Positions 18,171-28,079 of a DNA stretch of 64,000 nucleotides are shown here, in pieces. The notes beneath the pieces are model-generated. The model did not search any database. It was not told the DNA's origin and saw nothing but the letters and a program-made list of their open reading frames with translations. This DNA is from Paenibacillus sp. FJAT-29882 (lineage in GTDB: Bacteria > Bacillota > Bacilli > Bacillales > DSM-1321), in contig NZ_LMVB01000001.1 in the NCBI RefSeq assembly GCF_001510645.1, forward strand, positions 2,242,981-2,306,980, given 5' to 3'. Every line of letters starts with the position of its first letter. Within the stretch, counting starts at the first letter, position 1. A program made the position numbers and the translations under genes.

Positions 18171-19490
18171 TTATTCACCTATTCCCATCAACTGTTTCAA
18201 ATTAAAGACACTTTCTTCCCGCGACATTTTTTCATGTGTACCTTGCTTCATATATGAAATGATTTGAGGCTGCATTTTAATTGCATCATCGATCTCCTTC
18301 GATGATCCCCTTTTATAGGCCCCAATATTAATTAAATCTTCTGACTCTATGTAAGTAGCTAAAGCTGTTCGTAATTTTTCAGCAGCAAGTTTTTGATTAT
18401 TTTCAACGATATTATTCATCACCCTGCTGATGCTTTTTAACACATTAATCGCTGGGTATTGTCCTTTATTGGCCAGCTTGCGATCAAGAATGAAATGACC
18501 ATCCAATATCCCACGAACGGTATCAGCTATCGGTTCATTCATATCGTCTCCGTCTACAAGCACAGTATAGAAAGCAGTAATCGTTCCTAGTTGATTCGTT
18601 CCTGTACGTTCTAGTAGGCGAGGGAGTATGGAAAAAACAGAAGGCGTATATCCTTTTGTAGTTGGCGGCTCCCCAACAGCTAAGCCGATTTCTCGTTGCG
18701 CCATCGCAACCCTAGTTACTGAATCCATCATGAGCATAACGTTAAGACCTTTGTCTCTAAAATATTCCGCAATGGCTGTTGCTGTTAACGCTCCTTTTAT
18801 CCTCATTAAAGCAGGCTGATCAGATGTTGCTACAATTACGATCGAGCGCGCCAAGCCTTCAGGACCAAGGTCTTTCTCAATAAACTCCCGCACCTCCCGA
18901 CCACGTTCGCCGATTAGTCCAATCACATTTAAATCTGCTGTTGTATTTCTAGCTACCATTCCGAGCAAAGTACTTTTCCCAACGCCGCTCCCAGCAAAAA
19001 TACCGACCCTTTGTCCTTTGCCGACTGTTAGTAAACTATCAATCATTCTGACTCCAACATCAATCGGTTCGTCAATTGGAGGTCTTTCCATAGGATTAGG
19101 AGGATCTTGGTCAACCGGTACAGAAGAAAGTCCTTTTGGGAGCAGTGAACCATCCAAAGGAAATCCAAGAGGATCGATGACTTTGCCTAATAAGCCAGCC
19201 CCTACTTTTATTTCAAGAGAGTTAGAAGTGCCTTCCACTATACTACCTGGAGAAATTTCAGTCACTGCTGTGTAAGGCATTAGAATGACGATCTCGTCTC
19301 TGAAGCCGACAACTTCAGCACGAATCTTTTTTTTTCTGTTTTTTGTTTCCGTGTAGATATAGCAAATGTCCCCTATAGAGCTTTCAGGTCCTTGCGATTC
19401 TATCATTAAACCTACCACACGCTTTACCCTGCCATAGTGCTTAAACGTATTCAATCCTGGAATATGGGCTAATAGATCACTTGCTTTCAT
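18171..19490 (-). CDS. fliI: Flagellum-specific ATPase FliI
   Basis: FliI is the F1-beta-like ATPase that energises flagellar export. It is 439 residues, with a Walker A motif in GIFAGSGVGKSTLLGM and a Walker B region near LNVMLMMDSVTR. It is full length. Its ATG overlaps the fliH stop as TAATG, so the two are probably translated together. Confidence 0.97.
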   Translation of the reverse strand: MKASDLLAHIPGLNTFKHYGRVKRVVGLMIESQGPESSIGDICYIYTETKNRKKKIRAEVVGFRDEIVILMPYTAVTEISPGSIVEGTSNSLEIKVGAGLLGKVIDPLGFPLDGSLLPKGLSSVPVDQDPPNPMERPPIDEPIDVGVRMIDSLLTVGKGQRVGIFAGSGVGKSTLLGMVARNTTADLNVIGLIGERGREVREFIEKDLGPEGLARSIVIVATSDQPALMRIKGALTATAIAEYFRDKGLNVMLMMDSVTRVAMAQREIGLAVGEPPTTKGYTPSVFSILPRLLERTGTNQLGTITAFYTVLVDGDDMNEPIADTVRGILDGHFILDRKLANKGQYPAINVLKSISRVMNNIVENNQKLAAEKLRTALATYIESEDLINIGAYKRGSSKEIDDAIKMQPQIISYMKQGTHEKMSREESVFNLKQLMGIGE

Positions 19491-20260
19491 TATTGACCCC
19501 CTTCTAACAGATCAACTAGTTTATCCTTAATTTCTCTTAGCTGGCTATCGACACTAGCGTCAATTCTTCCGTTAGCAGACTCAATCAGACAGCTGTCTTC
19601 TGATAGTTCAGGGTCAGGATAGATAATTAGGGCCGTTTCTTTTGTGAACATGGCTTGCAAGTCTTCTTTTTGTTCTATTATTTCCTCATAATGTACAGGA
19701 TTTATATGAAGTTGAATTTCTCGATAGTTTCTCGCTTCCTTAATCGTCCTTTTTACGATAGATAAAAAAGCTTCGCTCGATTCTTTTAGCTTTTGATCAA
19801 TAATTTTTTCAGCAACAGCAATAGCCAATTCTAAAATCATCGCTTCTGAAGAATTTATATATTTTACATATTCTTCCTTTGAAGAATTAGCAATCTCTTT
19901 CGCCTGATTGATTTTGTCTATCCACTCTTCATACCCACTACTTCTGCCAGTTTGTACACCTTCCGCAAAGCCAGAATCATAGGCTTGCTTCATATGCTCT
20001 GCTTTTTCATGATTTTCCCAATACTCTTTGGCTTGCTCAATTTCTTGCAAAATTTGATCGGCTTTAGTTTCAGCTTCTTTAATAAGCGCTTTTGCTTCAC
20101 GCTTTGCATCCTCTATTTGCTCTGTAATCAAATATTCTTGAACATTTACTTGCTCCTCAGGTGAATCAGACAAATCGAAATTACGAATCTTGATTTGTTT
20201 ATTTTTTACTTCAGCTGTCTTAGCAAACTGGGATTTAATAATTCTAGACAATAATATCAT
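19490..20260 (-). CDS. fliH: Flagellar assembly protein FliH
   Basis: FliH binds and regulates FliI and links it to the C ring. It is 256 residues with a long charged coiled coil (about 45-110), a FAEGVQTGRSSGYEEW segment and a C-terminal V-ATPase E-like domain. The start at 20260 overlaps the fliG stop by 17 bp. Confidence 0.92.
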   Translation of the reverse strand: MILLSRIIKSQFAKTAEVKNKQIKIRNFDLSDSPEEQVNVQEYLITEQIEDAKREAKALIKEAETKADQILQEIEQAKEYWENHEKAEHMKQAYDSGFAEGVQTGRSSGYEEWIDKINQAKEIANSSKEEYVKYINSSEAMILELAIAVAEKIIDQKLKESSEAFLSIVKRTIKEARNYREIQLHINPVHYEEIIEQKEDLQAMFTKETALIIYPDPELSEDSCLIESANGRIDASVDSQLREIKDKLVDLLEGGQ

Positions 20261-21266
20261 CTCCTCCGCCGCGAGCTATGATGATTTCACCAGACTCCTC
20301 TAGACGGCGGATGACCCCAACAATTCTTGATTGTGCTTCTTCTACATCACGCAGGCGTACGGGTCCCATGTATTCCATTTCTTCTTGGAATGTTTCAACC
20401 ATTCGTTTCGACATATTTCGAAAGACGATTTCCTTCACTTCAACACTTGCAACCTTAAGTGATAATTTAAGATCTTCATTATCAGATTCGCGAATAACAC
20501 GTTGAATCGCAAGTCCATCAAGTGTAACGATATCCTCGAAGACGAACATCCGCTTCTTAATTTCTTCAGCAAGCTCAGGATCTTGAATTTCAAGTGCATC
20601 CAATATCGTTCTTTCCGTTTGTCGGTCTACACCATTAAGCACATCAACCACTGCCTCAATTCCACCCGTTAGTGAATAATCCTGTGTAACGGTTGCTGAT
20701 AGTTTTCTTTCAAGAATTTGTTCCACTTCATTAATGATCTCAGGAGAAGTACTATCCATGATTGCAATTCTTCTCGCTATATCTGCCTGCACTTCCTGTG
20801 GCAGCTCTGAAAGGATTTGTCCAGCTTGAGCTGGATCCAGATATGAAAGGATTAACGCAATCGTTTGCGGATGTTCATTTTGGATGAAATTTAGAATTTG
20901 GGCAGGATCTGCTTTTCTTGCAAAATCGAATGGCCGAACTTGCAGTGAAGAAGTCAGTCTATTAATAATAGTAGCTGCCTGATCGGGACCTAGCGCTTTT
21001 TCCAGTACCTGTTTGGCATATCCAATGCCTCCCTGAGTAATATAATCCTGTGCTAGGGCAATATTATGAAACTCTTCTAAGATCTCTTCCTTTTCATGTG
21101 AATCTACTTTTCTAACACTAGAAATTTCAAGTGTAAGTCTTTCTATTTCTTCCTCGGATAAATGCTTATAAACAGAAGCAGACACATCTGGTCCAAGAGA
21201 AATAAGAAGGATGGCTGCTTTTTGCTTTCCAGTAAGTCCTTTTTTCTTTCGTTCTGACACCTTCAT
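20244..21266 (-). CDS. fliG: Flagellar motor switch protein FliG
   Basis: FliG is the rotor protein that contacts the MotAB stator. It is 340 residues with the N-terminal MS-ring-binding domain, the EHPQTIALILSYLDPAQA motif in the middle domain and the C-terminal torque helix with charged residues (FVFEDIVTLDG...IQRVIRE). It is full length and follows fliF by 5 bp. Confidence 0.97.
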   Translation of the reverse strand: MKVSERKKKGLTGKQKAAILLISLGPDVSASVYKHLSEEEIERLTLEISSVRKVDSHEKEEILEEFHNIALAQDYITQGGIGYAKQVLEKALGPDQAATIINRLTSSLQVRPFDFARKADPAQILNFIQNEHPQTIALILSYLDPAQAGQILSELPQEVQADIARRIAIMDSTSPEIINEVEQILERKLSATVTQDYSLTGGIEAVVDVLNGVDRQTERTILDALEIQDPELAEEIKKRMFVFEDIVTLDGLAIQRVIRESDNEDLKLSLKVASVEVKEIVFRNMSKRMVETFQEEMEYMGPVRLRDVEEAQSRIVGVIRRLEESGEIIIARGGGDDIIV

Positions 21267-21271
21267 TCCTC

Positions 21272-22864
21272 CTAGTCTTCTGCAATCCAGCTTCGTAATA
21301 GTTTGGCAAATTCGTCCGGACGCTCTTTAGCCAATTTCTCAAGTTGCTTGCGTTTTAATGTAGATTCTGTTTCCTGTTCTTCAGATAAATCAGCAACTTC
21401 AAGCATCTCACTCTCTTGCAATTCTTCTAATTCGTCTAAATCAATATCGTCACGTTTTCTTGAACGAAGATATAGAATTAATAAAATAATGACAGCTAGT
21501 AGTAGAACGCCCCCTACAATATACACCCAGATTGGGATCCTAGCTTGTTGTGGACTGTCAAATGTAACTTTTCCGTTAAATGGTTGTACTGAAAGAGCAA
21601 TTTTATTGGCAAGGTCTGCATCTGTAAGTGCCGTGCCAACATTGTCTTTATCAATAGTCGTTCTGATAACCGTACTCAATATTTTCGTGATGTCATCTTG
21701 ACTTTGTTGTGAAAGAGAGTTTACATCTTTAGGGTTTGGCGGTTCGACCATCACTTGAATACCTAGGTCTTTTACCTTATATGGACTTTCCACGATTTGT
21801 TTCTTAATTCTATTAACTTCATAATTTATCGTTTCATCCATTTTGTCATAATCGCCGTTTCCATTTGCACCAGCTTGATACGAACCCAATGAATCAGAAG
21901 AATCCTCTGCTTGAGGTACGCCTCCTGCTACCGTATTATCACCTGTATACGTTTCATTTACCCGTTGTGCAGAAATTGCAATCCCTTCTAGATTTTCTTC
22001 ATCTACAGGCGTTACAAGATTTTCTTCACGGTTTTCTTGGGTAAAATCGATATCGGCGGTTACCGAAACCACTACTTTATCTTGACCCATAATGGTCCCA
22101 AGCATGTTTTGCACTTGTCTTTGAATATCACGTTCGATTTCCTTCTTAATTTCATTTTGAGCAACAAAGGTGTTTCCCGAACTATTTTCATTTTTTAAAT
22201 CAAAGTACTCAAAATTCTGGTTCATAATGACGATATTTTCAGTAGGTAAATTTGGGATACTTTTACTTACTAAATGGTATAGTGATTTAATTTGACCTTC
22301 ATCAAATTTATGACCGGGTTTTGTATCGAGTACAATAGACGCTGACGCTTCTTCTGATGCATCACTAACGAAAATGCCTTTTTCCGGAAGATTAATCATT
22401 ACGTTCGCATTATTTATTCCATCGATGTTCTTTATCAAATTTGCCAATTCAGTTTGCATCGAATCCAGTTTTAACACATTAAATTCATTGTCGGTCATGC
22501 CAAGACCCGCATTTTGTGCGAAAAACGAATAATCAATGCTCCCAGAATCCGGAATTCCTTCTGCTGCCAATTCAACCTTTAAAGTATCAACATTTTGCTC
22601 TGGGACCATAATCGTCGCCCCATTATCCTTAATCTCATTGGCAACTCCTCTGCTATCTAAGTTTTCTTTAATGCTTCCAGTCTCAGAGGGTGACAAATTA
22701 CTATATAGTGGAACCATAGTGGTCCGTGTAAGAAGGATGGAGGATACTATGGCTATTAAGATTATTGCAGTGGCCATGCTAATCATCATGATTTTTTGCT
22801 TTTTGCTTTTACTTCCCCAAAATGCCGTTATTTTGCTTTTAAAATTGGTGATCACTTCATTCAT
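21272..22864 (-). CDS. fliF: Flagellar MS-ring protein FliF
   Basis: FliF forms the MS ring, the first basal-body structure to assemble. It is 530 residues with membrane segments near residues 25-46 and 440-460. The intervening periplasmic part has ring-building motifs, with MVPLYSNLSP early on. The C-terminal tail, ending ERPDEFAKLLRSWIAED, is the FliG-binding peptide. Confidence 0.97.
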   Translation of the reverse strand: MNEVITNFKSKITAFWGSKSKKQKIMMISMATAIILIAIVSSILLTRTTMVPLYSNLSPSETGSIKENLDSRGVANEIKDNGATIMVPEQNVDTLKVELAAEGIPDSGSIDYSFFAQNAGLGMTDNEFNVLKLDSMQTELANLIKNIDGINNANVMINLPEKGIFVSDASEEASASIVLDTKPGHKFDEGQIKSLYHLVSKSIPNLPTENIVIMNQNFEYFDLKNENSSGNTFVAQNEIKKEIERDIQRQVQNMLGTIMGQDKVVVSVTADIDFTQENREENLVTPVDEENLEGIAISAQRVNETYTGDNTVAGGVPQAEDSSDSLGSYQAGANGNGDYDKMDETINYEVNRIKKQIVESPYKVKDLGIQVMVEPPNPKDVNSLSQQSQDDITKILSTVIRTTIDKDNVGTALTDADLANKIALSVQPFNGKVTFDSPQQARIPIWVYIVGGVLLLAVIILLILYLRSRKRDDIDLDELEELQESEMLEVADLSEEQETESTLKRKQLEKLAKERPDEFAKLLRSWIAED

Positions 22865-22952
22865 CTTAATCCTCCGGTCACTCTTTTTAAGTTTAAGCTC
22901 GGTCTCCTTTCGTCAACCGCTCTATGAATTATTGTGGAGTTAAAGATACTTG

Positions 22953-23264
22953 TCAGATGTTCATTCTCATCATTTCTTGATAAGCTTCCACTGCTTTATT
23001 TCGCATTTCTAAAGTTAATTGAAGAGTTACACTTGCCTTTTGTGATGCAATCATTACTTCATGAAGGTCAACATTTTCCCCTTTTGCCATTTTGACTGTT
23101 AACTCATCAGAGACAGTTTGTGCTTCATTTACTTTATTCAAAGACTCCTTTAATGCAGCTGCAAAGCTTTGCTGGGCTTTAAATGGTGTAGAGAGTGGTG
23201 TTTGTTTTTGCGGGGTGATTGCCGGCAAAGATCCTTGATTAATAGAAATATCCATTCCAGTCAT
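22953..23264 (-). CDS. fliE: Flagellar basal-body protein FliE
   Basis: FliE joins the MS ring to the rod. It is 103 residues. The C-terminal part (VMIASQKASVTLQLTLEMRN, then AVEAYQEMMRMNI) is the family signature. It follows flgC and precedes fliF in the standard order. Confidence 0.95.
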   Translation of the reverse strand: MTGMDISINQGSLPAITPQKQTPLSTPFKAQQSFAAALKESLNKVNEAQTVSDELTVKMAKGENVDLHEVMIASQKASVTLQLTLEMRNKAVEAYQEMMRMNI

Positions 23265-23281
23265 AACATACTATCTCCAAT

Positions 23282-23737
23282 CTATTTTCCAATTTCCAAA
23301 GCTTTCATTAACATCCCTTTTGAAGCATTAAATACTGTTACATTTGCTTCGTATGAGCGTGTCGCACTCATTAGGTCAACCATTTCTCTTAACGGGTCAA
23401 CATTTGGCATTTCCACGTAACCATCTACATTCGCATCCGGATGATTAGGGTTATAGATAAGTTTAAAAGGTGTCTCATCTTTAATAATTCTTGAAACATG
23501 TACGCCATTACCAGATCCTGTACTTTTATCCATTGCATTATGTAAATAATTCGAAAATTGATTTCCATTTTCCTGTAACACAACTGATTTTCTTTTGTAT
23601 GCCTGCCATTGACCATTGACATACTCTGATCGAGTTGTTTCAGCGTTTGCCATATTAGAAGAAATGACATCCATTCTTAACCTTTGACTTGTTAAAGCTG
23701 ATGCAGTCGTATTTAAACTTTGAAACATTCTAATCAT
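23282..23737 (-). CDS. flgC: Flagellar proximal rod protein FlgC
   Basis: FlgC is a proximal rod subunit. It is 151 residues with the rod-family N-terminus (FQSLNTTASALTSQRLRMD) and C-terminus (LMSATRSYEANVTVFNASKG). Its ATG overlaps the flgB stop as ATGA. A second ATG nine bases later (23728) would give a protein starting MFQSLNTT, closer to relatives, so the first three residues are uncertain. Confidence 0.95.
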   Translation of the reverse strand: MIRMFQSLNTTASALTSQRLRMDVISSNMANAETTRSEYVNGQWQAYKRKSVVLQENGNQFSNYLHNAMDKSTGSGNGVHVSRIIKDETPFKLIYNPNHPDANVDGYVEMPNVDPLREMVDLMSATRSYEANVTVFNASKGMLMKALEIGK

Positions 23738-24129
23738 CTTCCTCCCTTAATGACATTTAGCAACGAAGAAAATTTTCCGCTCGTTCTTTCAATTAAAGCA
23801 TTGTAATAGATTTGATTGGATGCTAGATTACTCATTTGATTGTCGACATCCACACTATTGCCATTATTATTGTACTGTACATTATTTTGAACAAATACTT
23901 TACTTAGGTCAGAAGAAAGAGGTTTATATGTAAAATGCCTTTGATCTGTTCGATAAGCTTGAATGGAAGATTCCAAATCCAAACCGAAGGATTTAGATAA
24001 TTTTACATCTTTCGCTTTATAATTCGGTGTATCTGCATTCGCTATATTTTCAGAAATAATTTTCTGCTTTGTGCTCGAATAATTCAATGCTTGCTCAAGG
24101 GTAGTAAAAGTAGAAGAAAAAATGTTCAT
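23734..24129 (-). CDS. flgB: Flagellar proximal rod protein FlgB
   Basis: FlgB is a proximal rod subunit and the first gene of the fla/che operon. It is 131 residues with the motif NYSSTKQKIISENIANADTPNYKAKDV. A strong GAAGGAGGG site lies 6-12 bases upstream of the ATG. Unlike the tight spacing inside the operon, a gap of about 1 kb separates it from codY. Confidence 0.96.
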   Translation of the reverse strand: MNIFSSTFTTLEQALNYSSTKQKIISENIANADTPNYKAKDVKLSKSFGLDLESSIQAYRTDQRHFTYKPLSSDLSKVFVQNNVQYNNNGNSVDVDNQMSNLASNQIYYNALIERTSGKFSSLLNVIKGGR

Positions 24130-24557
24130 CGTAACCCTCCTTCGTATTTAATGTTAAAAAAATATAATATCTGTAACAAAAAACACAATTGTATAATAAC
24201 TATTTTAAAGAAGTTAACGAATGCTGTCCATTAAGATTCGACATAATTAACCATGCCAAAAGAACTATTTTAGTCGTTTTTTGTCTAATTTTGTAATATT
24301 TTTTCTATTTAGTGGAATAATTATTACAATATATGCTTTTTATTTCACTGATTAACAAAAATTCGACATAAATAATTCCACATTTGTTAATTGCCCTATT
24401 AACTATAAAGAAAATTTTGCATTTTTAACCGATACTTTAGAACTATTTTCAGTGAAATATATTTGAAATATAGCTACAAAATATTACCATTGACAGAAAT
24501 CTAGGTAATTAAATACAATTAATATCCTATTTTATGAAATAATTCCCTCCTATATAT

Positions 24558-24572
24558 TATTTTCAGAAAACT
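24558..24572. promoter_or_regulatory. Candidate CodY box upstream of flgB
   Basis: TATTTTCAGAAAACT matches the 15-base CodY consensus AATTTTCWGAAAATT at 13 of 15 positions. It lies 429 bp upstream of flgB and downstream of codY itself. CodY is known to repress the fla/che operon in B. subtilis. The region is AT-rich, so chance matches are possible. Confidence 0.5.
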
Positions 24573-24692
24573 CTATCTCAAAATTTTTATTATCAAAAAA
24601 GGGGATTAAGGAGAAATTACCTCTATTACAGTTAATCGACACTAACAACTTTTTTCTAACATGTGCATTCTCAATTTCACAAAAAACGAAAG

Positions 24693-24757
24693 GAGGATGC
24701 TTCAAAATACGAGATAGCAACTATTATGTAGACGTATTTTCAGCCTGCTTTTTGAAG
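24693..24757. repeat. Degenerate inverted-repeat element related to the one at 34347-34457
   Basis: The left end GAGGATGCTTCAAAA differs at three of 15 positions from the terminal repeat GAGGCTGTCTCAAAA at 34347. Further in, GAGATAGCAACTA resembles GAGACAGCAACTA of the other element read on the opposite strand. The right end keeps only TTTTGAAG. An internal AAAATACG/CGTATTTT pair can form a stem. Confidence 0.45.
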
Positions 24758-25057
24758 TTCTAGTTTTTTATAGAAGGTAAACAAAATGATATGCAGGAAA
24801 CGTGCTTATATCATCTAAAAATGAAAGCAATTGTTCTATATTTTAATGGATTTATTCATACAGAAAAAGGGGTGAAATGTAATATAACCAATAAGAGTTT
24901 GTAAATTTTGATTGAATAAGTATATAAATGGAGGGGTTGATTATTAATGACAAGCATGGTTTGATACATGGAAGTGATAAGTGCAGGAGAATATAAGAAA
25001 TCCAAAACTTCATTTTTGAATACTTGATTGATACTAACAAAAAGCGAATACCAAATA

Positions 25058-25100
25058 AATACGGCATGAGTCAGGTACACTACCTAGCTCATGCCGTATT
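25058..25100 (-). terminator. Hairpin terminator after codY
   Basis: A perfect 13-bp inverted repeat (AATACGGCATGAG / CTCATGCCGTATT) encloses a second AGGTA/TACCT stem. It lies 70 bp past the codY stop and is followed on the minus strand by the T-rich TATTTATTTGG. It probably ends the xerC-hslVU-codY transcript before the fla/che operon. Confidence 0.7.
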
Positions 25101-25170
25101 ATAGAACTCTTTTTAGGAGTCTACTTGACAGGTCCTCGTTCAACCCTTTAGACATCCTCTAATCAATTAA

Positions 25171-25950
25171 TTAATTATTTTTTAATTTTTCAAGTTCCAA
25201 TAAAAACTTATCGTTCAAGACTTTAATATACGTACCTTTCATTCCCAATGAACGTGATTCAATGACTCCAGCACTTTCTAATTTTCTTAATGCATTAACA
25301 ATAACTGATCTAGTGATACCTACACGGTCTGCAATTTTAGATGCAACTAGAAGACCTTCACTGCCTTTTAGTTCCTCGAAAATATGTTCAATTGCTTCCA
25401 ACTCACTATATGATAATGAGCTAATCGCCATTTGTACGATCGCTTTACTACGCGCTTCTTCTTCAATTTCTTCTGCTTTCTCACGTAGAATCTCCATACC
25501 AATTACCGTAGCTCCATATTCAGCTAAAATTAAATCATCATCATGGAATTGTTCTTGAAGACGAGCAAGCATCAAGGTTCCTAAACGCTCTCCACCACCA
25601 ATAATAGGTACAATTGTTGTCAATCCACTCGCAAACAGTTCTTTGTTCTCAACCGGAAATGCTGTATATTCGCTCTCTATATTTAAATTAGAAGATGTTT
25701 CATGTAGATTGAATAAGTTTTTTGTGTATTCCTCAGGGAATTGTCTGTCTTTTAGCATTTGATTTATTCGCTCGTTTTCAATTTGCTGGTTAATAGCAAA
25801 TCCTAAAAGCTTCCCTCTTCTACTTACAACGTATACATTCGATTCGATAACTTCACTTAAGCTTTCAGCCATTTCTTTAAAATTCACAGGTTGACCAGCC
25901 GCATTTTGCAGCATAGAGTTAATTTTTCTTGTTTTTTCTAATAAATTCAT
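25171..25950 (-). CDS. codY: GTP- and branched-chain-amino-acid-sensing global regulator CodY
   Basis: CodY represses or activates many genes when Ile/Val/Leu and GTP are plentiful. It is 259 residues: an N-terminal GAF domain (about 1-155), a helical linker ([16 protein letters not shown]) and a C-terminal winged helix with the recognition region [21 protein letters not shown]. It is full length and lies after hslU in the conserved xerC-hslV-hslU-codY cluster. A good AGGAGGAAA site precedes the ATG. Confidence 0.98.
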   Translation of the reverse strand: MNLLEKTRKINSMLQNAAGQPVNFKEMAESLSEVIESNVYVVSRRGKLLGFAINQQIENERINQMLKDRQFPEEYTKNLFNLHETSSNLNIESEYTAFPVENKELFASGLTTIVPIIGGGERLGTLMLARLQEQFHDDDLILAEYGATVIGMEILREKAEEIEEEARSKAIVQMAISSLSYSELEAIEHIFEELKGSEGLLVASKIADRVGITRSVIVNALRKLESAGVIESRSLGMKGTYIKVLNDKFLLELEKLKNN

Positions 25951-26013
25951 TACAGTTTTCCTCCTAAATTGCCTTGCTTCAATGATTAAATAGTTGTTGT
26001 GTCCAAATATCGT

Positions 26014-26085
26014 TTAATCTAGGAGAACTAACGAGTACACTCTCTTATTTGGTGATTCTTCTTTGGTTCATACTTCCTAGATTAA
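26014..26085. repeat. Long-range inverted repeat between hslU and codY
   Basis: TTAATCTAGGA (26014-26024) and its exact complement (26075-26085) flank a 50-base loop. The right arm includes the hslU stop codon. It could form an mRNA stem between hslU and codY. There is no T-run. Confidence 0.5.
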
Positions 26086-27494
26086 AGAATAAATTGACTT
26101 AAATCTTTATTTTGCACAATTGATCCTAGCTTCTCATCTACATATTGCGGAGTAATCTTTATTTTTTCTAATGTAATATCCGGAGCTTCGAATGAAAGAT
26201 CCTCTAGAAGTCTTTCCATAATTGTATGCAGGCGGCGAGCCCCTATATTGTCTGTATTTTGGTTTACTTCAAAAGCAACTTCCGCAATCCTACGAATAGC
26301 TTCGTCAGAAAATTCAATTTCTATACCTTCTGTTGCCAATAATGCCATATATTGCTTAATTAATGCATTATCTGGCTCATGAAGGATTCGCACAAAATCA
26401 TCAACTGACAACTTAGTCAATTCTACACGAATTGGAAAGCGTCCTTGAAGCTCAGGAATTAAATCTGACGGTTTCGCAATATGAAAAGCTCCAGCAGAGA
26501 TAAATAATACATGATCGGTTTTTACAGAACCATATTTCGTTACAACCGTAGAACCTTCTACAATTGGTAAAATATCACGCTGGACACCTTCTCTAGAAAC
26601 ATCCGCAGAAGAGCTTCCAGATTTCTTACTGGCAATTTTATCAATTTCATCAATAAAAATAATGCCCGTTTGTTCAGCTCTGTACACCGCTTCTTGCGTT
26701 ACTTCATCCATATCAATCAATTTACCCGCTTCTTCATTCGCTAATACAATTCTTGCTTCACTTACCTTTAATTTTCGCTTCTTTTGCTTTTTAGGCATTA
26801 AGCTGCCAAGTGCATCTTGCATATTCATACCCATCTGTTCCATTCCCGAACCTTGGAGCATATCAAACATCGATGCTTGCTGTTCTTCGACTTCAACAGT
26901 GATGAGTTCATTTTCTAGTTCACCAAGTGCAAGCTTTTCTTTCACAATTTTCCGCTTTTCCCGCAGGCTTAAGTCTTCGGCTGATTTTGTGGATTCTTCT
27001 TCAAAGGAATCATTCGTTCCACCACCAAAAAATACCTCTAGCGGATTTTTAAAATTCGATTGTTTTTTACTTGAAGGAACAAGTAACTCAATCAGGCGGT
27101 TATTTGCATTTTCTTCTGCCCGTTCCTTTACGCTTTCTTTCTTTTCTTCTTTGACAAGCCGTACAGATGTTTCAACCAAATCACGAACCATAGACTCAAC
27201 ATCTCTACCGACGTATCCAACTTCAGTAAATTTAGTTGCCTCTATTTTTATAAAAGGAGCACCTACTAGCTTAGCCATTCTTCGAGCAATTTCAGTTTTC
27301 CCTACTCCTGTTGGACCGATCATTAGGATGTTTTTAGGAACAACTTCATCACGTAATTGATCGTTCAGTAAACTGCGGCGATAACGATTACGAAGTGCAA
27401 CAGCTACAGCACGTTTCGCATCACGCTGTCCAACAATGTATTGATCAAGCTTTTCAACGATTTGCCTCGGTGTTAAATTCGATTTGTTTGCCAT
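26082..27494 (-). CDS. hslU: HslU/ClpY unfoldase ATPase of the HslUV protease
   Basis: HslU is the AAA+ hexamer that unfolds substrates and feeds them to HslV. It is 470 residues with Walker [10 protein letters not shown] (near 61), the pore motif GYVGRDVE and Walker [10 protein letters not shown]. The intermediate (I) domain lies in the middle and is Lys/Glu/Met-rich. The C-terminus ends DLSQFIL, the tail that docks into HslV. It follows hslV directly. Confidence 0.97.
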   Translation of the reverse strand: MANKSNLTPRQIVEKLDQYIVGQRDAKRAVAVALRNRYRRSLLNDQLRDEVVPKNILMIGPTGVGKTEIARRMAKLVGAPFIKIEATKFTEVGYVGRDVESMVRDLVETSVRLVKEEKKESVKERAEENANNRLIELLVPSSKKQSNFKNPLEVFFGGGTNDSFEEESTKSAEDLSLREKRKIVKEKLALGELENELITVEVEEQQASMFDMLQGSGMEQMGMNMQDALGSLMPKKQKKRKLKVSEARIVLANEEAGKLIDMDEVTQEAVYRAEQTGIIFIDEIDKIASKKSGSSSADVSREGVQRDILPIVEGSTVVTKYGSVKTDHVLFISAGAFHIAKPSDLIPELQGRFPIRVELTKLSVDDFVRILHEPDNALIKQYMALLATEGIEIEFSDEAIRRIAEVAFEVNQNTDNIGARRLHTIMERLLEDLSFEAPDITLEKIKITPQYVDEKLGSIVQNKDLSQFIL

Positions 27495-27513
27495 ATCACA
27501 CAGCTCCTCTCAC

Positions 27514-28056
27514 TTACAATTCTTCTACAATAATATTTGTATTAGTAAACACGCAGATTTCTGCAGCTATTTTTAAAGATGATTGAGCGATTTCTTTTGC
27601 GGTTAAGTTTTCACCCGAGAATTGCTTTAGCGCACGACCAGCAGCTAAAGCATAGTTCCCTCCAGATCCGATAGCAAGAATTCCGTCATCAGGTTCAATC
27701 ACTTCACCAGTTCCAGAAACAAGTAGCAAGTCATTTTGATCCATAACAATTAGCATCGCTTCTAATTTGCGCAAAATATTGTCACTCCGCCATTGCTTTG
27801 CCAATTCTACAGATGCCCTTTGTAAATTTCCATTATATTCTTCGAGTTTTGCTTCGAACATTTCAAATAATGTAAAAGCATCCGCAACAGAACCAGCAAA
27901 CCCAGCTAATACTTTTCCGTTAAAAAGCCGACGTACCTTTCTCGCCGTATGCTTCATCACTACTGAATTTCCTAACGTAACCTGACCATCTCCGGACATG
28001 GCACATTCACCTTTATGCGAAATAGCAAAAATTGTAGTTGCATGAAATTCTCCCAT
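27514..28056 (-). CDS. hslV: HslV/ClpQ peptidase subunit
   Basis: HslV is the proteasome-like peptidase of HslUV. It is 180 residues and close to B. subtilis ClpQ ([34 protein letters not shown]). The N-terminus reads [10 protein letters not shown]. In E. coli the catalytic residue is a Thr exposed after Met removal, aligning with Thr7 here. B. subtilis uses an N-terminal Ser. This protein has Gly at position 2, so a six-residue propeptide would have to be removed to use Thr7. Confidence 0.95.
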   Translation of the reverse strand: MGEFHATTIFAISHKGECAMSGDGQVTLGNSVVMKHTARKVRRLFNGKVLAGFAGSVADAFTLFEMFEAKLEEYNGNLQRASVELAKQWRSDNILRKLEAMLIVMDQNDLLLVSGTGEVIEPDDGILAIGSGGNYALAAGRALKQFSGENLTAKEIAQSSLKIAAEICVFTNTNIIVEEL

Positions 28057-28079
28057 AACGATTCTCCTTTTAAAAGCTG

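Larger units (their letters stand above)
24130..25057. other. Long AT-rich gap upstream of flgB
   Basis: No convincing gene is present. The stretch holds a CodY-box-like site (24558-24572), a degenerate repeat element (24693-24757) and two copies of ATTCGACATAA (24235-24245 and 24361-24371). A weak sigma-A-like promoter lies near 24182-24220 on the minus strand (TTAACT, then a TATACA-type -10). I found no acceptable sigma-D promoter. Two short minus-strand frames of 71 and 74 codons here lack ribosome-binding sites. Confidence 0.6.

Noticed and set aside
24180..24500. Sigma-D promoter for the fla/che operon
   Set aside because: The only CCGATA-like string is on the plus strand with wrong spacing; none fits upstream of flgB on the minus strand.
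24690..24717. AAAGGAGGATG on the plus strand with a six-codon frame
   Set aside because: The ATG is too close to the ribosome-binding-like string, the frame is only six codons, and it falls at the end of a repeat element.
24852..25080. Two overlapping minus-strand frames of 71 and 74 codons downstream of codY
   Set aside because: They have no ribosome-binding site, are in AT-rich sequence, overlap the codY terminator and encode low-complexity hydrophobic sequence.
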